Under the pieces are notes generated by a model. That model saw only the letters and a list, made by a program, of their open reading frames with translations. It was not told where the DNA came from and did not search any database. This document shows, one piece after another, positions 24,189-32,842 of a DNA stretch of 64,000 nucleotides. Source of the DNA: Streptomyces sp. Ag109_O5-1 (lineage in GTDB: Bacteria; Actinomycetota; Actinomycetes; Streptomycetales; Streptomycetaceae). Each line of letters begins with the position of its first letter. Position 1 is the first letter of the stretch. A program made the translations under genes and the position numbers. The stretch spans positions 9,672,001 to 9,736,000 of the forward strand of contig NZ_RKQF01000001.1 of the NCBI RefSeq assembly GCF_003814875.1. The letters run 5' to 3'.

Positions 24189-25118
24189 CTAGGAGCGCTT
24201 CATCTGGGTGAGCGCGGCCCCCGCGAGGACGATCACCGCTCCGACCGGCGTGCTCCACCGCAACGACTCGCCCAGTACGGCGACCCCCGCCGCTGTGGCG
24301 ATCACCGGGATGAAGTACGTGACCATCTGGGCGGTGGTCGGCCCCACCTCGGCGACCAGTCCGTACTGGATCAGCACCGCCAGCCCCGTCCCCAACGCCC
24401 CCAGCGCGGCGATCGCCAGCAGCGGAACCCATGAGACGTGTGCCGGGAAGGAGGTGAACAGGGGCGTCACCACGGCCAGTTGGGCCGTCGCCAGCAGCAA
24501 CTGTGCTCCGGTCATGGACAGATGCGACTCACCCGTGCCCGCAAGCGTCCGCCGGACATAGATCCAGCCGATCGGATAGCTCAGCGACGCCAGCAACGCC
24601 ATCAGCGTCCCCGTGACATCCAGCCCGTGGAAACCCTCCCAGGCTCCCAGCACCGTCAGCACCCCGAGAAACCCCAGGCCGAGGCCGGCGACGCGGATCC
24701 GGGTCGGCCGGTCCTCCGACAGGGCCACCAGTGACAGCGCCATCCCCCACAGCGGCGAGGTCGCGTTGCAGATCCCGGCCAGCGTGGACGGGATCGTCAG
24801 CTCCGAGTAGGCGAAGAGCGAGAACGGCAGCGCGTTCAGCAGGAACGCGGCCACCGCCAGATGGCCCCAGGTGCGGGCCCCGCGCGGCAGGCGCTCCCGC
24901 TTCCACACGATCGCCGCCGCCAGGACCGCCGTACCGAAGACCAGCCTCCCGAGCGTGACCTGGAACGGCGCGTACCGCTCCGTCCCCACCTTGATGAACA
25001 GGAAGCTGAAGCCCCAGATCAACGAGAGGACGCCGAATCGGAGGCGCCAGTCGAGGCGGGGGCGGGGACGGTCGGTGCCGAGCGTCGGTGTGCCGGTCGC
25101 GGCGGTCGTGGTGCTCAT
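24189..25118 (-). CDS. EamA/DMT-family transporter
   Basis: The 309-residue protein has ten membrane segments in two EamA repeats, starting FGVLSLIWGFSFLFIKVGTE near residue 29 and ending SLRWSTPVGAVIVLAGAAL. ATG 25118 follows GGAGGGC; more distant starts lack a ribosome site. It is divergent from a LysR regulator with a palindrome between, so it is probably under LysR control. The substrate is unknown, probably an amino acid or a drug-like metabolite. A convergent MocR gene ends 18 bp away. Confidence 0.88.
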   Translation of the reverse strand: MSTTTAATGTPTLGTDRPRPRLDWRLRFGVLSLIWGFSFLFIKVGTERYAPFQVTLGRLVFGTAVLAAAIVWKRERLPRGARTWGHLAVAAFLLNALPFSLFAYSELTIPSTLAGICNATSPLWGMALSLVALSEDRPTRIRVAGLGLGFLGVLTVLGAWEGFHGLDVTGTLMALLASLSYPIGWIYVRRTLAGTGESHLSMTGAQLLLATAQLAVVTPLFTSFPAHVSWVPLLAIAALGALGTGLAVLIQYGLVAEVGPTTAQMVTYFIPVIATAAGVAVLGESLRWSTPVGAVIVLAGAALTQMKRS

Positions 25119-25155
25119 GCCCTCCACCATGCGGTAGCCGATCTCGTAGCACAAT

Positions 25156-25167
25156 CGAGAATTCTCG
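25156..25167. promoter_or_regulatory. Palindrome in the LysR/EamA intergenic region
   Basis: CGAGAATTCTCG is a perfect 12-bp palindrome between the divergent starts, in a short A/T-richer gap. It is the likely LysR recognition site. Confidence 0.55.
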
Positions 25168-25192
25168 CCCGATACCTCTTAGAATCGCTTAC

Positions 25193-26113
25193 ATGTTGAA
25201 CCTGGAGCGCCTGCGTACCCTCGATGCCCTCGCCCGGCACGGCTCGGTCAGCGGAGCCGCCGAGGCCCTGCATGTCACGACGTCGGCGGTCTCGCAGCAG
25301 ATGGGCAAGCTGGAGCGGGAGGTGGACCAGCAGCTGCTCGCCAGGAACGGCCGGGGGGTCCGGCTCACCGACGCCGGCCGGCTGCTCGCCGAGCACGCGT
25401 CCCGCATCCTCTCCCAGGTCGAGCTGGCCCAGTCCGACCTGGAGGCGCACCGGGGGCAGGTCGTCGGCGAACTCAGACTGTCCGCTTTCCCCACGGCCGC
25501 CCGCGGTCTGTTCCCGACCGCACTGGCCGCCCTGCGCGCCCAGCACCCGGCGCTGCGGGTCCGCTCCAGCGAACTGGAGCCGGAGACCGGCATCGCCGGA
25601 GTCGTCCGCGGCGACCTCGACCTCGCCGTCGTCCTCGACTGGTACAACAAGCCGATGCCGCTGCCCGACGGGCTGGTCAAGGCGCCCCTGCTGGACGACC
25701 CCGCCGAGGTGGCCCTGCCCGTCGGCCACCGGCTCGCCGAGCGCGACGAGGTGGACCTCGGGGAGTTCGCCGAGGACGAGTGGATCACCTGGGGCGAGGG
25801 CGAGTTCTGCCACGAGTGGCTGATGTTCACGCTGCGCTCGCGCGGCGTCGAACCGATCGTCGGTCACCGCGCGGCCGAAACACACACCCAACTCAACCTG
25901 GTCGCAGCAGGGTTGGGAGTCTGCATCGCCCCGCTGCTGGGCCGGCACCCGATGCCGGAGGGCATCGTGATGGTGCCGCTGAAGCAGCGGGTGCGCCGCC
26001 ATGTGTACGTCGTCTGGCGGGCCGACGCGGACCGCCGCCCCTCGATCCGGGCGGCGGTGCAGGCCCTGCGGGGCGCGGCCGAGGCGACGTCCCGATCCGG
26101 CGGAGTTGCCTGA
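25193..26113 (+). CDS. LysR-family transcriptional regulator
   Basis: The 306-residue protein has the LysR helix-turn-helix at residues 1-60 (MLNLERLRTLDALARHGSVSGAAEALHVTTSAVSQQMGKLE) and a two-lobed ligand-binding domain from about 90 (GELRLSAFPTAARGLFPTAL). Start ATG 25193 gives the canonical N-terminus. It probably controls the divergent EamA transporter. Confidence 0.93.
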   Translation: MLNLERLRTLDALARHGSVSGAAEALHVTTSAVSQQMGKLEREVDQQLLARNGRGVRLTDAGRLLAEHASRILSQVELAQSDLEAHRGQVVGELRLSAFPTAARGLFPTALAALRAQHPALRVRSSELEPETGIAGVVRGDLDLAVVLDWYNKPMPLPDGLVKAPLLDDPAEVALPVGHRLAERDEVDLGEFAEDEWITWGEGEFCHEWLMFTLRSRGVEPIVGHRAAETHTQLNLVAAGLGVCIAPLLGRHPMPEGIVMVPLKQRVRRHVYVVWRADADRRPSIRAAVQALRGAAEATSRSGGVA

Positions 26114-26119
26114 ACCGCC

Positions 26120-26587
26120 CTACGCCGAGCCCAGCTTGCTGAAGTCCCAGGACGCGATCTTCGTCGGGGTCAGCCGCGCCCAGGCGTGCCGCCCGTCATG
26201 CGGCATCTCGTCCAGACCGAAGTTCTTCCGGGCGAACAGCGTCTCCACGTAGTCGAGTTCGGCGACCAGCTCCCCGGTACGCGGCACCTCGCCCACGAAC
26301 TCGACGGCCCCTCTCAGCTCCACCCCGCGCAACTGGTCGTACTCCTCACCGGAGTCGACCACGACCGCCACCCGCGGATCGCGCGTGAGATCCTTCCAGC
26401 GCTGGCTGCGGACCACCGAGTAGAGCCACAGGGACTTGCCGTCCCAGGCGAACCACAGGGCGCTCACGTGCGGAGCGCCGGACGCCGATACGGTCGCGAC
26501 CCGGCAGGTGCGCTGTGTGGTGAGGAACTCGTCCAGCTCACCGGGCGTCATCATGATCTTCCGGCCCCGGCGCTGAGTGACGGTCAT
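26120..26587 (-). CDS. PPOX-class split-barrel flavin/F420 protein
   Basis: The 155-residue protein shows the short PPOX split barrel: FLTTQRTCRVATVSASGAPHVSALWFAWDGKSLWLYSVVRSQRWKDL near residues 20-66 and VAVVVDSGEEYDQLRGVELRGAVEF near 73-97. Actinobacterial members bind F420 or FMN and reduce or bind small ligands. GAGGGGG lies before ATG 26587. It is convergent with the LysR gene and divergent from the isochorismatase-fold gene. Confidence 0.85.
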   Translation of the reverse strand: MTVTQRRGRKIMMTPGELDEFLTTQRTCRVATVSASGAPHVSALWFAWDGKSLWLYSVVRSQRWKDLTRDPRVAVVVDSGEEYDQLRGVELRGAVEFVGEVPRTGELVAELDYVETLFARKNFGLDEMPHDGRHAWARLTPTKIASWDFSKLGSA

Positions 26588-26663
26588 CCGGCCCCCTCTT
26601 CTTCCGTTCCCGCGCAATGCTGGTTAGTCTCGCCCGCCCCGCACCAAGGCGGAAGGGGGCGTC

Positions 26664-27311
26664 ATGCCGTCGTCGTACGAACGGCTCGCGGAACTCCTCG
26701 ACCCCGTGAGCACCGTGCTGCTCACCGTCGAGTGCCAGCAGGGTGTGGTGGGGCCGGAGAGCGCGCTGCCCGAACTCGCCCACGAAGCACGGGCGTCCGG
26801 CGCGCTCGGCAACATCGCCCGCCTGGTCGCCGCCGCACACGACACCGGTGTCCAGGTGGTCCACGCGATCGCCGAACGCCGCCCCGACGGCCGGGGCGCG
26901 AACCACAACGCCCGGCTGTTCCGCGCCGCCGAACGGCTCCCCGTCCAGCAGCTGTCCGGTACGAAGGCCGTGCGCGTGGCGCCCCCGATCGAGGTCTCGG
27001 AGGAGGACCTCGTGGTACGACGGCTGCACGGCCTGTCGCCGATCCAGGGCACCGACGTCGACCCGCTGCTGCGCAACCTCGGCTGCCGCACGCTGGTCGT
27101 CACCGGTGTCTCGGCCAACGTGGCCGTACCCAATGCCGTGTTCGACGCGGTGAACCGGGGCTACACGGTCGTCGTCCCGGCCGACGCCATCGCGGGAGTG
27201 CCCTCTGAATACACCCCCGCGATGGTCCGCAACACCCTCGCGCTGGTCGCCACGCTCGCGACCACGGACGAGGTGCTCAGCTGTCTCAAACACCCGCGCC
27301 GGCGGGCCTGA
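26664..27311 (+). CDS. Isochorismatase-fold protein lacking the catalytic cysteine
   Basis: The 215-residue protein has the cysteine-hydrolase (isochorismatase) fold, with VLLTVECQQGVVG near residue 20, VRRLHGLSPIQGTDVDPLLRNLG near 117 and TLVVTGVSANVAVPNAVFDAVNRGY near 143-167. In active members the Asp-Lys-Cys triad uses a Cys in the GV(T/S)xxxC segment and an Asp in VDxQ. Here the segment reads GVSANVAV without Cys and the Asp position is Glu. So it is either inactive as a hydrolase or works by another chemistry, as in true isochorismatases. No biosynthetic partner lies beside it. Confidence 0.82.
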   Translation: MPSSYERLAELLDPVSTVLLTVECQQGVVGPESALPELAHEARASGALGNIARLVAAAHDTGVQVVHAIAERRPDGRGANHNARLFRAAERLPVQQLSGTKAVRVAPPIEVSEEDLVVRRLHGLSPIQGTDVDPLLRNLGCRTLVVTGVSANVAVPNAVFDAVNRGYTVVVPADAIAGVPSEYTPAMVRNTLALVATLATTDEVLSCLKHPRRRA

Positions 27312-27314
27312 TGG

Positions 27315-27827
27315 TCAGGCCAGCGAGATCTGGTCGCCGGAGACGCTGATGTTGGCGGCCGTCAGACCCGTCGTCGCCGGGCCCTGCTTCACACTGCCGT
27401 CCGCGATGGCGAACTTGCTGCCGTGACAGGGGCAGACGATCTCGCCGTTGGCGACACTGCTCACCGCGCAGCCCGCGTGCGGGCACTTCGTCGAGAACGC
27501 CTTGTAGGTGCCCGACGTCGGCTGGGTGACGACCACGGCCTTGTCCTTGTAGATCGTGCCGCCGCCCTCGGGGATGTCCGAGGTCTTGGCGAGCGCGGTC
27601 CCACCGGCCGAACCGGCCGCGGCGGTCGAGGTGTCGGTGGCCCCGCCCGCGGCGTTGCTGTCCTGGGTGGTGGAGCCGGCCCCGTTGTTCGTGGTCGTCG
27701 TGCTCGACGAGCCGTCGTCGGACGACCCGCAGGCGGTCAGCGCGGCGGCGAGCCCCGCCGCGCCGGCCGCCGCCACGACGGTACGGCGGGCCGGTCCGGC
27801 AGAGGGGTTGAGCGGTGCGCTGGTCAT
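27315..27827 (-). CDS. TAT-exported Rieske 2Fe-2S lipoprotein
   Basis: The 170-residue protein starts with a twin-arginine signal (PARRTVVAAAGAAGLAAALTAC) whose lipobox ends at the Cys near residue 33. A Ser/Thr/Gly-rich linker follows and then a Rieske domain with CPHAGC near 115 and CPCHGSKF near 132 (two Cys and two His ligands). Such lipoproteins transfer electrons at the outer membrane face. It stands 3 bp from the stop of the convergent isochorismatase-fold gene. Its electron partner is not visible. Confidence 0.92.
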   Translation of the reverse strand: MTSAPLNPSAGPARRTVVAAAGAAGLAAALTACGSSDDGSSSTTTTNNGAGSTTQDSNAAGGATDTSTAAAGSAGGTALAKTSDIPEGGGTIYKDKAVVVTQPTSGTYKAFSTKCPHAGCAVSSVANGEIVCPCHGSKFAIADGSVKQGPATTGLTAANISVSGDQISLA

Positions 27828-28007
27828 GTGAGGGGTTCCCTTCCGCGAAGCTTCTGGTTGATCCGTCCAGGGGTACGGTCTTCGAGCACCACCTGTTCAG
27901 ACGGCATCCAGATAGTGACCACCCCTACATGAGGCTTTGGTAAAACGGCGCTGTCGGTTCGCTGTCGACCTGACTCGGCACGGCCGGCGAGGTCCCGGTC
28001 GACGGGG

Positions 28008-28340
28008 TCAGGCCGGCATGCCCGGCTCGGCCAGGCCGCTCTCGTAGGCGATGATGACCAGCTGCGCACGGTCCCGGGCGTGCAGTTTGGCCAGGAGGCT
28101 GCCGACGTGGGTCTTCACCGTGGGCATGCTGATGACGAGGCGCTCGGAGATCTCCGTGTTGGACAGGCCGTCGGCGATCAGGACGAGGACTTCCTGCTCC
28201 CGCTTGGTCAGGCCGACGAGCCGCGGGGCGGGGCGGGTAGCCTCGCCGCGACGGGAGAAGGCGCCGATGAGCCGCCGGGTGACCGTCGGGGCCAGGACGC
28301 CCTCGCCCGTGGCGATGACCCGGATGCCGTTGACCAGTTC
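28008..28340 (-). pseudogene. NarL/FixJ response regulator, C-terminal half only
   Basis: The frame ending at 28008 reads LVNGIRVIATGEGVLAPTVTRRLIGAF (end of a receiver domain) and then the LuxR-type helix-turn-helix LTKREQEVLVLIADGLSNTEISERLVISMPTVKTHVGSLLAKL. The receiver domain with its phospho-Asp is missing; at about 28340 the sequence switches into a serine protease gene in another frame. No start codon with a ribosome site precedes the fragment. It looks like the right half of a deletion fusion. Confidence 0.75.
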
Positions 28341-29076
28341 GGACGGTGACGTTGCCGGTGAACCCCGGCGTGCGGGCCACCGTGTTCGCCCCCACCACGT
28401 CCTGGACCTCCTTGCCCTGGTAGGAGCCCACCCGCGCAAAAGCGAAGTCCAGATCGGAGTTGGCACTCTTGTCCGCCGCCCACTGGGAGTCGCGGAACCA
28501 CTCCTGGACGGGAAAGACACCGAACGGCTGAGCGTCGGCGGCCTTTCCACTGTCGTACCGGGGAACGAACATGCCATGGGCGCTCTTGCAGTGCCCCGCA
28601 GTCAGGATCAGGTCGTGCCCAGGACTGTCGACCACACTGGCGGTGCAGGAATGCGTCTCAGGGCCGCTTCCGCCGTAGAGAACACCGACGGACCTGATCC
28701 CGGCGAAGTGCTGACCGACGTCGGCCGCCGGCCTGACGGCCGGACGGCCCCGAGCCGGCACGCGGCCCACCGGCTCGGCACGGCGGCCGGAGGGATCGGT
28801 GGCGGCCACCATACGCTCGTGCGTCCAGAACCGGATGGCGTCCTCCGCCGTCCACCCCGGATCCTCGTCCGGATCGGCGGCCCGTGCCGCCCGGGACGAC
28901 GCCGACGGCACCGGCAGCGGACCCGAGAAGCGCTGGGCAGCCGCCGGGACAGGTGCGAGAACGCGTTCCGCCTGCGCCGTGAAGGAAGAGGACGCGGTCG
29001 CCACGCCAGGGTCGCCGGCCAGGAGCAGGCCGCACAGCAGGGCGGCGAGCGCACTCAGCGTGCCTAATCGGTGCAC
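28341..29076 (-). pseudogene. Secreted trypsin-like serine protease, truncated by deletion
   Basis: From GTG 29076 (GGAG 7 nt upstream) the frame gives a signal peptide (LGTLSALAALLCGLLLAG), a propeptide-like stretch with WTAEDAIRFWTHERMVAA, then a trypsin-fold domain with SCTASVV, LILTAGHC (catalytic His) and SDLDFAFARV (catalytic Asp). At about 28340, just after GFTGNVTV, it runs out of frame into the response regulator fragment. The GDSGG block with the catalytic Ser is lost. A frame read-through to 27925 exists but is not protein-like after the junction. Confidence 0.75.
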
Positions 29077-29818
29077 AGCAGGACTCCACTCGACGACGTG
29101 TAGCAACCGTGCGCGGGCAACGTTCCGCAACTGCCCGGCCGGACACGGCAGACGGGAAGGCGGACAGGGAGGCGAACGGGAAGGGCGAAAGGAAACAACG
29201 GTGCTGGCCGCAGTGCCCGAGGCAGCGCCCGCAACAAAGGTGCGGAAGGTCAGCGGTGCGGAAGGTCAGCGGTGCGGAAGGTCAGCGGTGCGGAAGGTCA
29301 GCAGTCGCCGCTGACGCAGCTCACGGACGCCTTCGCGAACCGATGCGCCCGCAGACTCTCATTGATGGACAAGTCGTTCCCCCCAGCGGCGTCCGCCGCT
29401 CATTCACCGCCATGGGCGACTCACGAGTCCGGAAACGGCCGCTCCCGAACTGTGTTCAACAAGGCCCTGGTCAGAGGCCGTTCGAACATATACGCCAACA
29501 CTACAAGGCCGTAGATCGCCGAGCCGGTGCTGCGTTGATCCCCACTGGACACCCCCGAGTGGGCCGTCAACTGCTTTGTGAACTGGACAGACAACGCATC
29601 CACCACCGCCCGGGCACTGTCCACGGCGTACGGGACCGCACCGGATCCTTAACCTCTCATTACCCGCCCACACCGAAATCTCAACGACGACCCCACCCGA
29701 CCCACGGAACCCTCGACAACGACCGAACAGTCGGCTTCGCCCGCGATCACCCTCGGTTACTATGCTCACTTCATGCCGGAGGCCGGCAGAGGGTCGAAGA
29801 GATGGGTGGCCCGGGAAA
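29077..29818. other. Intergenic region with tandem repeat
   Basis: I find no supported gene between the protease start and the HipA-like gene. The base composition drops after about 29640, consistent with a promoter for the HipA-like gene. The stretch holds the 16-bp tandem repeat listed next; a 67-codon open frame on the minus strand (29421-29624) has no recognisable features. Confidence 0.6.
29239..29302 (+). repeat. Four perfect tandem copies of a 16-bp unit
   Basis: The unit GGTGCGGAAGGTCAGC is repeated four times without a mismatch (64 bp), upstream of the truncated protease gene. Perfect identity suggests recent slippage expansion. Each unit contains GCGGAAGGT; no dyad symmetry is seen. 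Confidence 0.9.
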
Positions 29819-30583
29819 GTGCTGAAAGAGGTCACTGCGACCCGCTACATCACGCCCCTGCGTGAGGGCGGGTCGCTGCCGGGGCTCGTCGAGGCCGACG
29901 ACTTCGGGACGTACGTCCTGAAGTTCACCGGCGCCGGACAGGGCCGCAAGACACTGGTCGCCGAGGTCGTCTGCGGTGAACTCGCCCGGCGGCTCGGGTT
30001 TCGGATGCCCCGCCTCGTCACCGTCGAACTCGACCCCGTGCTGGGACTCGGCGAGCCCGAGCAGCAGGTGCAGGACCTGCTGCGGGGGAGCGGCGGCACC
30101 AACCTCGGCATGGCCTTCCTCTCCGGCGCCCTCGGCTTCGACCCGCTCGCCTTCTCCGTGGGTCCCGAGGAGGCCGGCCGTATCGTCTGGTTCGACGCGC
30201 TGATCAACAACGTCGACCGCTCCTGGCGCAACCCCAACCTGCTGATGCACCAGGGCGACCTGTGGCTCATCGACCACGGCGCCACGATGATCTGGCAGCA
30301 CAACTGGCCGTCCGCAGAGACCTCCGCCGCCCGGCCGTACGACGCCTCGGACCACGCGCTGAGCCGCTTCGCTCCCGATGTCCGCGCGGCCGTGGCCGAG
30401 TTGGCGCCCAGGGTCACCGAAGACCTGCTGGCCGAGGTCACCGCCGAGATCCCGGATGTCTGGCTCGCCGGCGAACCCGGCTTCGACACGCCCGACGACC
30501 TCCGCCGCACCTACGCCCGGCCGCTGCTCGCCAGGGCCGCCGTCATCCACGAGCGCATCACCGGTATCGAGGGGGCCAAGTGA
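29819..30583 (+). CDS. HipA-like kinase-fold protein
   Basis: The 254-residue protein resembles the small HipA-family kinases of actinobacteria. It has YVLKFTGAGQGRKTLVAEVVCGELARRLGFRMP near residues 33-65 (nucleotide-binding lobe), then IVWFDALINNVDRSWRNPNLLMHQGDLWLIDHGATMIW near 122-158, which holds the catalytic loop (N-x-D) and metal-binding D. HipA proteins phosphorylate protein targets such as GltX and cause dormancy, but this short form lacks the classical HipB partner next to it. Start GTG 29819 is chosen as the first start close to the conserved N-terminus. Its stop overlaps the DUF3037 gene by 4 bp, so the two are probably a functional pair. Confidence 0.85.
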   Translation: MLKEVTATRYITPLREGGSLPGLVEADDFGTYVLKFTGAGQGRKTLVAEVVCGELARRLGFRMPRLVTVELDPVLGLGEPEQQVQDLLRGSGGTNLGMAFLSGALGFDPLAFSVGPEEAGRIVWFDALINNVDRSWRNPNLLMHQGDLWLIDHGATMIWQHNWPSAETSAARPYDASDHALSRFAPDVRAAVAELAPRVTEDLLAEVTAEIPDVWLAGEPGFDTPDDLRRTYARPLLARAAVIHERITGIEGAK

Positions 30584-31029
30584 GCGACACCCACATCCAC
30601 ATGGCCGGACATGTGACCGAGCGCCACATCACCCGGGCCGGCCAGGGCGGCGACCGGCATGTCTTCGAGTACGCCCTGCTGCGCGTCGTACCCCGCGTGG
30701 AGCGCGGCGAGTGCATCAACGCCGGCGTGATCGTGTACTGCCGGGCCAAGGTCTTCGTCGGTGCCCGCACCCACCTCGACGAGGCCCGGCTGCTGGCCCT
30801 GGACCCGGCCGCGGACGTCGCCGGGGTGCGGGCCGCGCTCGGGGCGGTGGAGGGTGTCTGCGCGGGCGGCGAGGCGGCGGGACACGCGGCCGGCGACGAC
30901 CCGGGACGGCGCTTCCGCTGGCTGGTCGCGCCCCGGTCCACGGTCGTACAGCCCGGCCCGGTGCACACCGGGCTCACCCTCGACCCGGCGGCCGAGACGG
31001 AGCGGTTGCTGGACCTCCTGGTGAGGTAA
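30580..31029 (+). CDS. DUF3037-family protein
   Basis: The 149-residue protein shows the DUF3037 core: VFEYALLRVVPRVERGECINAGVIVYCRAKVFVGAR near residues 28-63 and RFRWLVAPRSTVVQPGPVHTGL near 111-132. DUF3037 genes commonly follow small HipA-like genes in bacteria, and the GTGA overlap seen here fits translational coupling. Function is unknown. It may bind or modulate the kinase. Confidence 0.88.
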   Translation: MSDTHIHMAGHVTERHITRAGQGGDRHVFEYALLRVVPRVERGECINAGVIVYCRAKVFVGARTHLDEARLLALDPAADVAGVRAALGAVEGVCAGGEAAGHAAGDDPGRRFRWLVAPRSTVVQPGPVHTGLTLDPAAETERLLDLLVR

Positions 31030-31100
31030 TGGATCACACCGGCGTCGTGTGACGTTGACACCGCGTGCCAGGGCTTCTAGCGTCACGTCTGTCGAAGGTA

Positions 31101-31114
31101 CTAAGCGGTCGCTC
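31101..31114. promoter_or_regulatory. Possible TetR-type operator before the SDR operon
   Basis: CTAAGCGGTCGCTC resembles the AGCGnnCGCT palindromes bound by TetR-type regulators of acyl-CoA metabolism. It lies 66 bp before the SDR start. The identity of the regulator is unknown. Confidence 0.3.
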
Positions 31115-31179
31115 ACCGCGGAGGAGTCCCAGGAGCGGGCTTCTCGATCAGGTTCTCTCAAGGGCGAGGAGACACACGA

Positions 31180-31941
31180 ATGTCCACCACTGAGCAGCGG
31201 GTAGCCGTCGTCACCGGAGCCGCGCGCGGTATCGGCGCCGCCACCGCCGTACGGCTGGCCGCCGAGGGCCGTGCGGTCGCCGTGGTCGACCTCGACGAGG
31301 CCGCCTGCAAGGACACCGTCGAGAAGATCATCGCGGCCGGCGGCAAGGCCGTCGCGGTCGGCGCCGACGTCTCCGACGAGGCCCAGGTCAACGCCGCGAT
31401 CGCGCGGGTCGTCGAGGAGCTCGGCGCCCCGACCATTCTGGTCAACAACGCCGGCGTGCTCCGCGACAACCTGCTGTTCAAGATGTCCGCGTCCGACTGG
31501 GACACGGTCCTGAACGTGCACCTGCGCGGCTCCTTCCTGATGACCAAGGCCGTCCAGCAGCACATGGTCGAGGCCGGCTGGGGCCGGGTCGTCAACCTGT
31601 CCTCCTCCTCGGCGCTCGGCAACCGCGGCCAGGCCAACTACTCCGCCGCCAAGGCCGGTCTGCAGGGCTTCACCAAGACCCTCGCCATCGAGCTCGGCAA
31701 GTTCGGCATCACCGCCAACGCCGTCGCCCCCGGCTTCATCGCCACCGAGATGACCAAGGCCACCGCGGAGCGCGTCAAGATGGGCTTCGAGGAGTTCAAG
31801 GCCGCGGCCGCGACCCAGATCCCCGTGCAGCGCGTCGGTGAGCCGGAGGACATCGCCAACGCCATCGCCTTCTTCACGAACGAGGCCGCCGGCTTCGTCT
31901 CCGGCCAGGTCCTGTACGTGGCCGGCGGGCCGCTGGACTAG
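31180..31941 (+). CDS. fabG: FabG-like 3-oxoacyl-ACP reductase (SDR)
   Basis: The 253-residue protein is a classical short-chain dehydrogenase: TGAARGIGAATAVRLA for NAD(P) at residues 10-25, NNAGVLRD near 88, catalytic Ser in LSSSSALGNRG near 137 and Y-x-x-x-K in NYSAAKAG near 152-159, then VAPGFIATEM near 182. It probably reduces a 3-oxoacyl thioester. The FabG name is by similarity only, as SDR specificity cannot be read from sequence. The gene lies 54 bp before a second SDR with the same strand, so they are probably one operon. Confidence 0.88.
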   Translation: MSTTEQRVAVVTGAARGIGAATAVRLAAEGRAVAVVDLDEAACKDTVEKIIAAGGKAVAVGADVSDEAQVNAAIARVVEELGAPTILVNNAGVLRDNLLFKMSASDWDTVLNVHLRGSFLMTKAVQQHMVEAGWGRVVNLSSSSALGNRGQANYSAAKAGLQGFTKTLAIELGKFGITANAVAPGFIATEMTKATAERVKMGFEEFKAAAATQIPVQRVGEPEDIANAIAFFTNEAAGFVSGQVLYVAGGPLD

Positions 31942-31995
31942 CGGGCACCAGGCACTCTGCCAGGGACTCATCAGGGACTACCGAGGATCACCGAC

Positions 31996-32757
31996 ATGAC
32001 TGAACTGCCCGAGCTGTCCGGCAAGGTCGCCGTCGTCACCGGCGCCAGCCGCGGCATAGGCTACGGCGTCGCCGAGGCGCTGATCGCCCGCGGCGACCGG
32101 GTCGCCATCACCGGCCGCAACGAGGAGGCCCTCAAGGAGGCCGTCGAGAGCCTCGGCTCCGAGCGGGTCATCGGCATCGCCGGCAAGGCGCACGACCTCG
32201 CCCACCAGACCGAGGTCGTCGAGCGCACCATGGAGGCCTTCGGCCGCGTCGACTACCTGGTCAACAACGCCGGAACCAACCCGGTGTTCGGCCCGATCGC
32301 CGACGTGGACCTGGACGTGGCCCGCAAGGTGTTCGAGACCAATGTGATCTCGGCCCTCGGCTTCGCCCAGAAGACCTGGCACGCCTGGCAGAAGGACAAC
32401 GGCGGCGCCATCGTCAACATCGCCTCCGTCGCGGGTCTTTCGGCCTCGCCGTTCATCGGCGCGTACGGCATCAGCAAGGCCGCGATGATCAACCTGACCC
32501 AGCAGTTGGCGCACGAGTTCGCGCCCCGGGTTCGGGTCAACGCGATCGCCCCGGCCGTCGTCAAGACCAAGTTCGCGGAGGCGCTCTACGAGGGCCGGGA
32601 GGCGGAGGCCGCCGCGGCCTACCCGCTGAAGCGGCTCGGCGTGCCCTCCGACATCGGCGGCACCGCCGCCTTCCTCACCTCGGAGCAGTCCGACTGGATC
32701 ACCGGCCAGACGCTCGTCGTCGACGGCGGTATCTTCCTCAACGCCGGCGTGGCCTGA
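31996..32757 (+). CDS. Short-chain dehydrogenase/reductase
   Basis: The 253-residue SDR has TGASRGIGYGVAEALI near residue 14, NNAGTNPVFG near 90, catalytic Ser in IASVAGLSASPF near 141, Tyr and Lys in AYGISKAAM near 155-160 and the NAIAPAVVKTKFAE segment near 183. It ends in a typical GGIFLNAGVA tail. It is probably co-transcribed with the FabG-like gene; substrate unknown. Confidence 0.9.
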   Translation: MTELPELSGKVAVVTGASRGIGYGVAEALIARGDRVAITGRNEEALKEAVESLGSERVIGIAGKAHDLAHQTEVVERTMEAFGRVDYLVNNAGTNPVFGPIADVDLDVARKVFETNVISALGFAQKTWHAWQKDNGGAIVNIASVAGLSASPFIGAYGISKAAMINLTQQLAHEFAPRVRVNAIAPAVVKTKFAEALYEGREAEAAAAYPLKRLGVPSDIGGTAAFLTSEQSDWITGQTLVVDGGIFLNAGVA

Positions 32758-32784
32758 CCGGCTCCGGCACGGCCTGCCCTGACT

Positions 32785-32842
32785 CCGGGCGTCGTCTTCG
32801 TCACAGACATTTCGTCATGAGAACGACGGAAGCGACGCCCGG
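32785..32842 (+). terminator. Stem-loop downstream of the SDR operon
   Basis: CCGGGCGTCG pairs perfectly with CGACGCCCGG across a 38-nt loop that can partly extend the stem (TTCGTC/GACGGAA). It lies 27 bp after the SDR stop and can end its transcript. Confidence 0.55.

Noticed and set aside
27925..29130. A continuous 401-codon frame across the protease and response-regulator region
   Set aside because: After the junction near 28340 the translation is arginine/proline-rich shadow sequence of the LuxR-type gene, not a real protein domain.
29239..29302. 16-bp tandem array as a CRISPR
   Set aside because: Units are directly adjacent without spacers and no cas genes are near.
29421..29624. 67-codon minus-strand frame
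   Set aside because: No ribosome site, no recognisable motif and unusual codon pattern.
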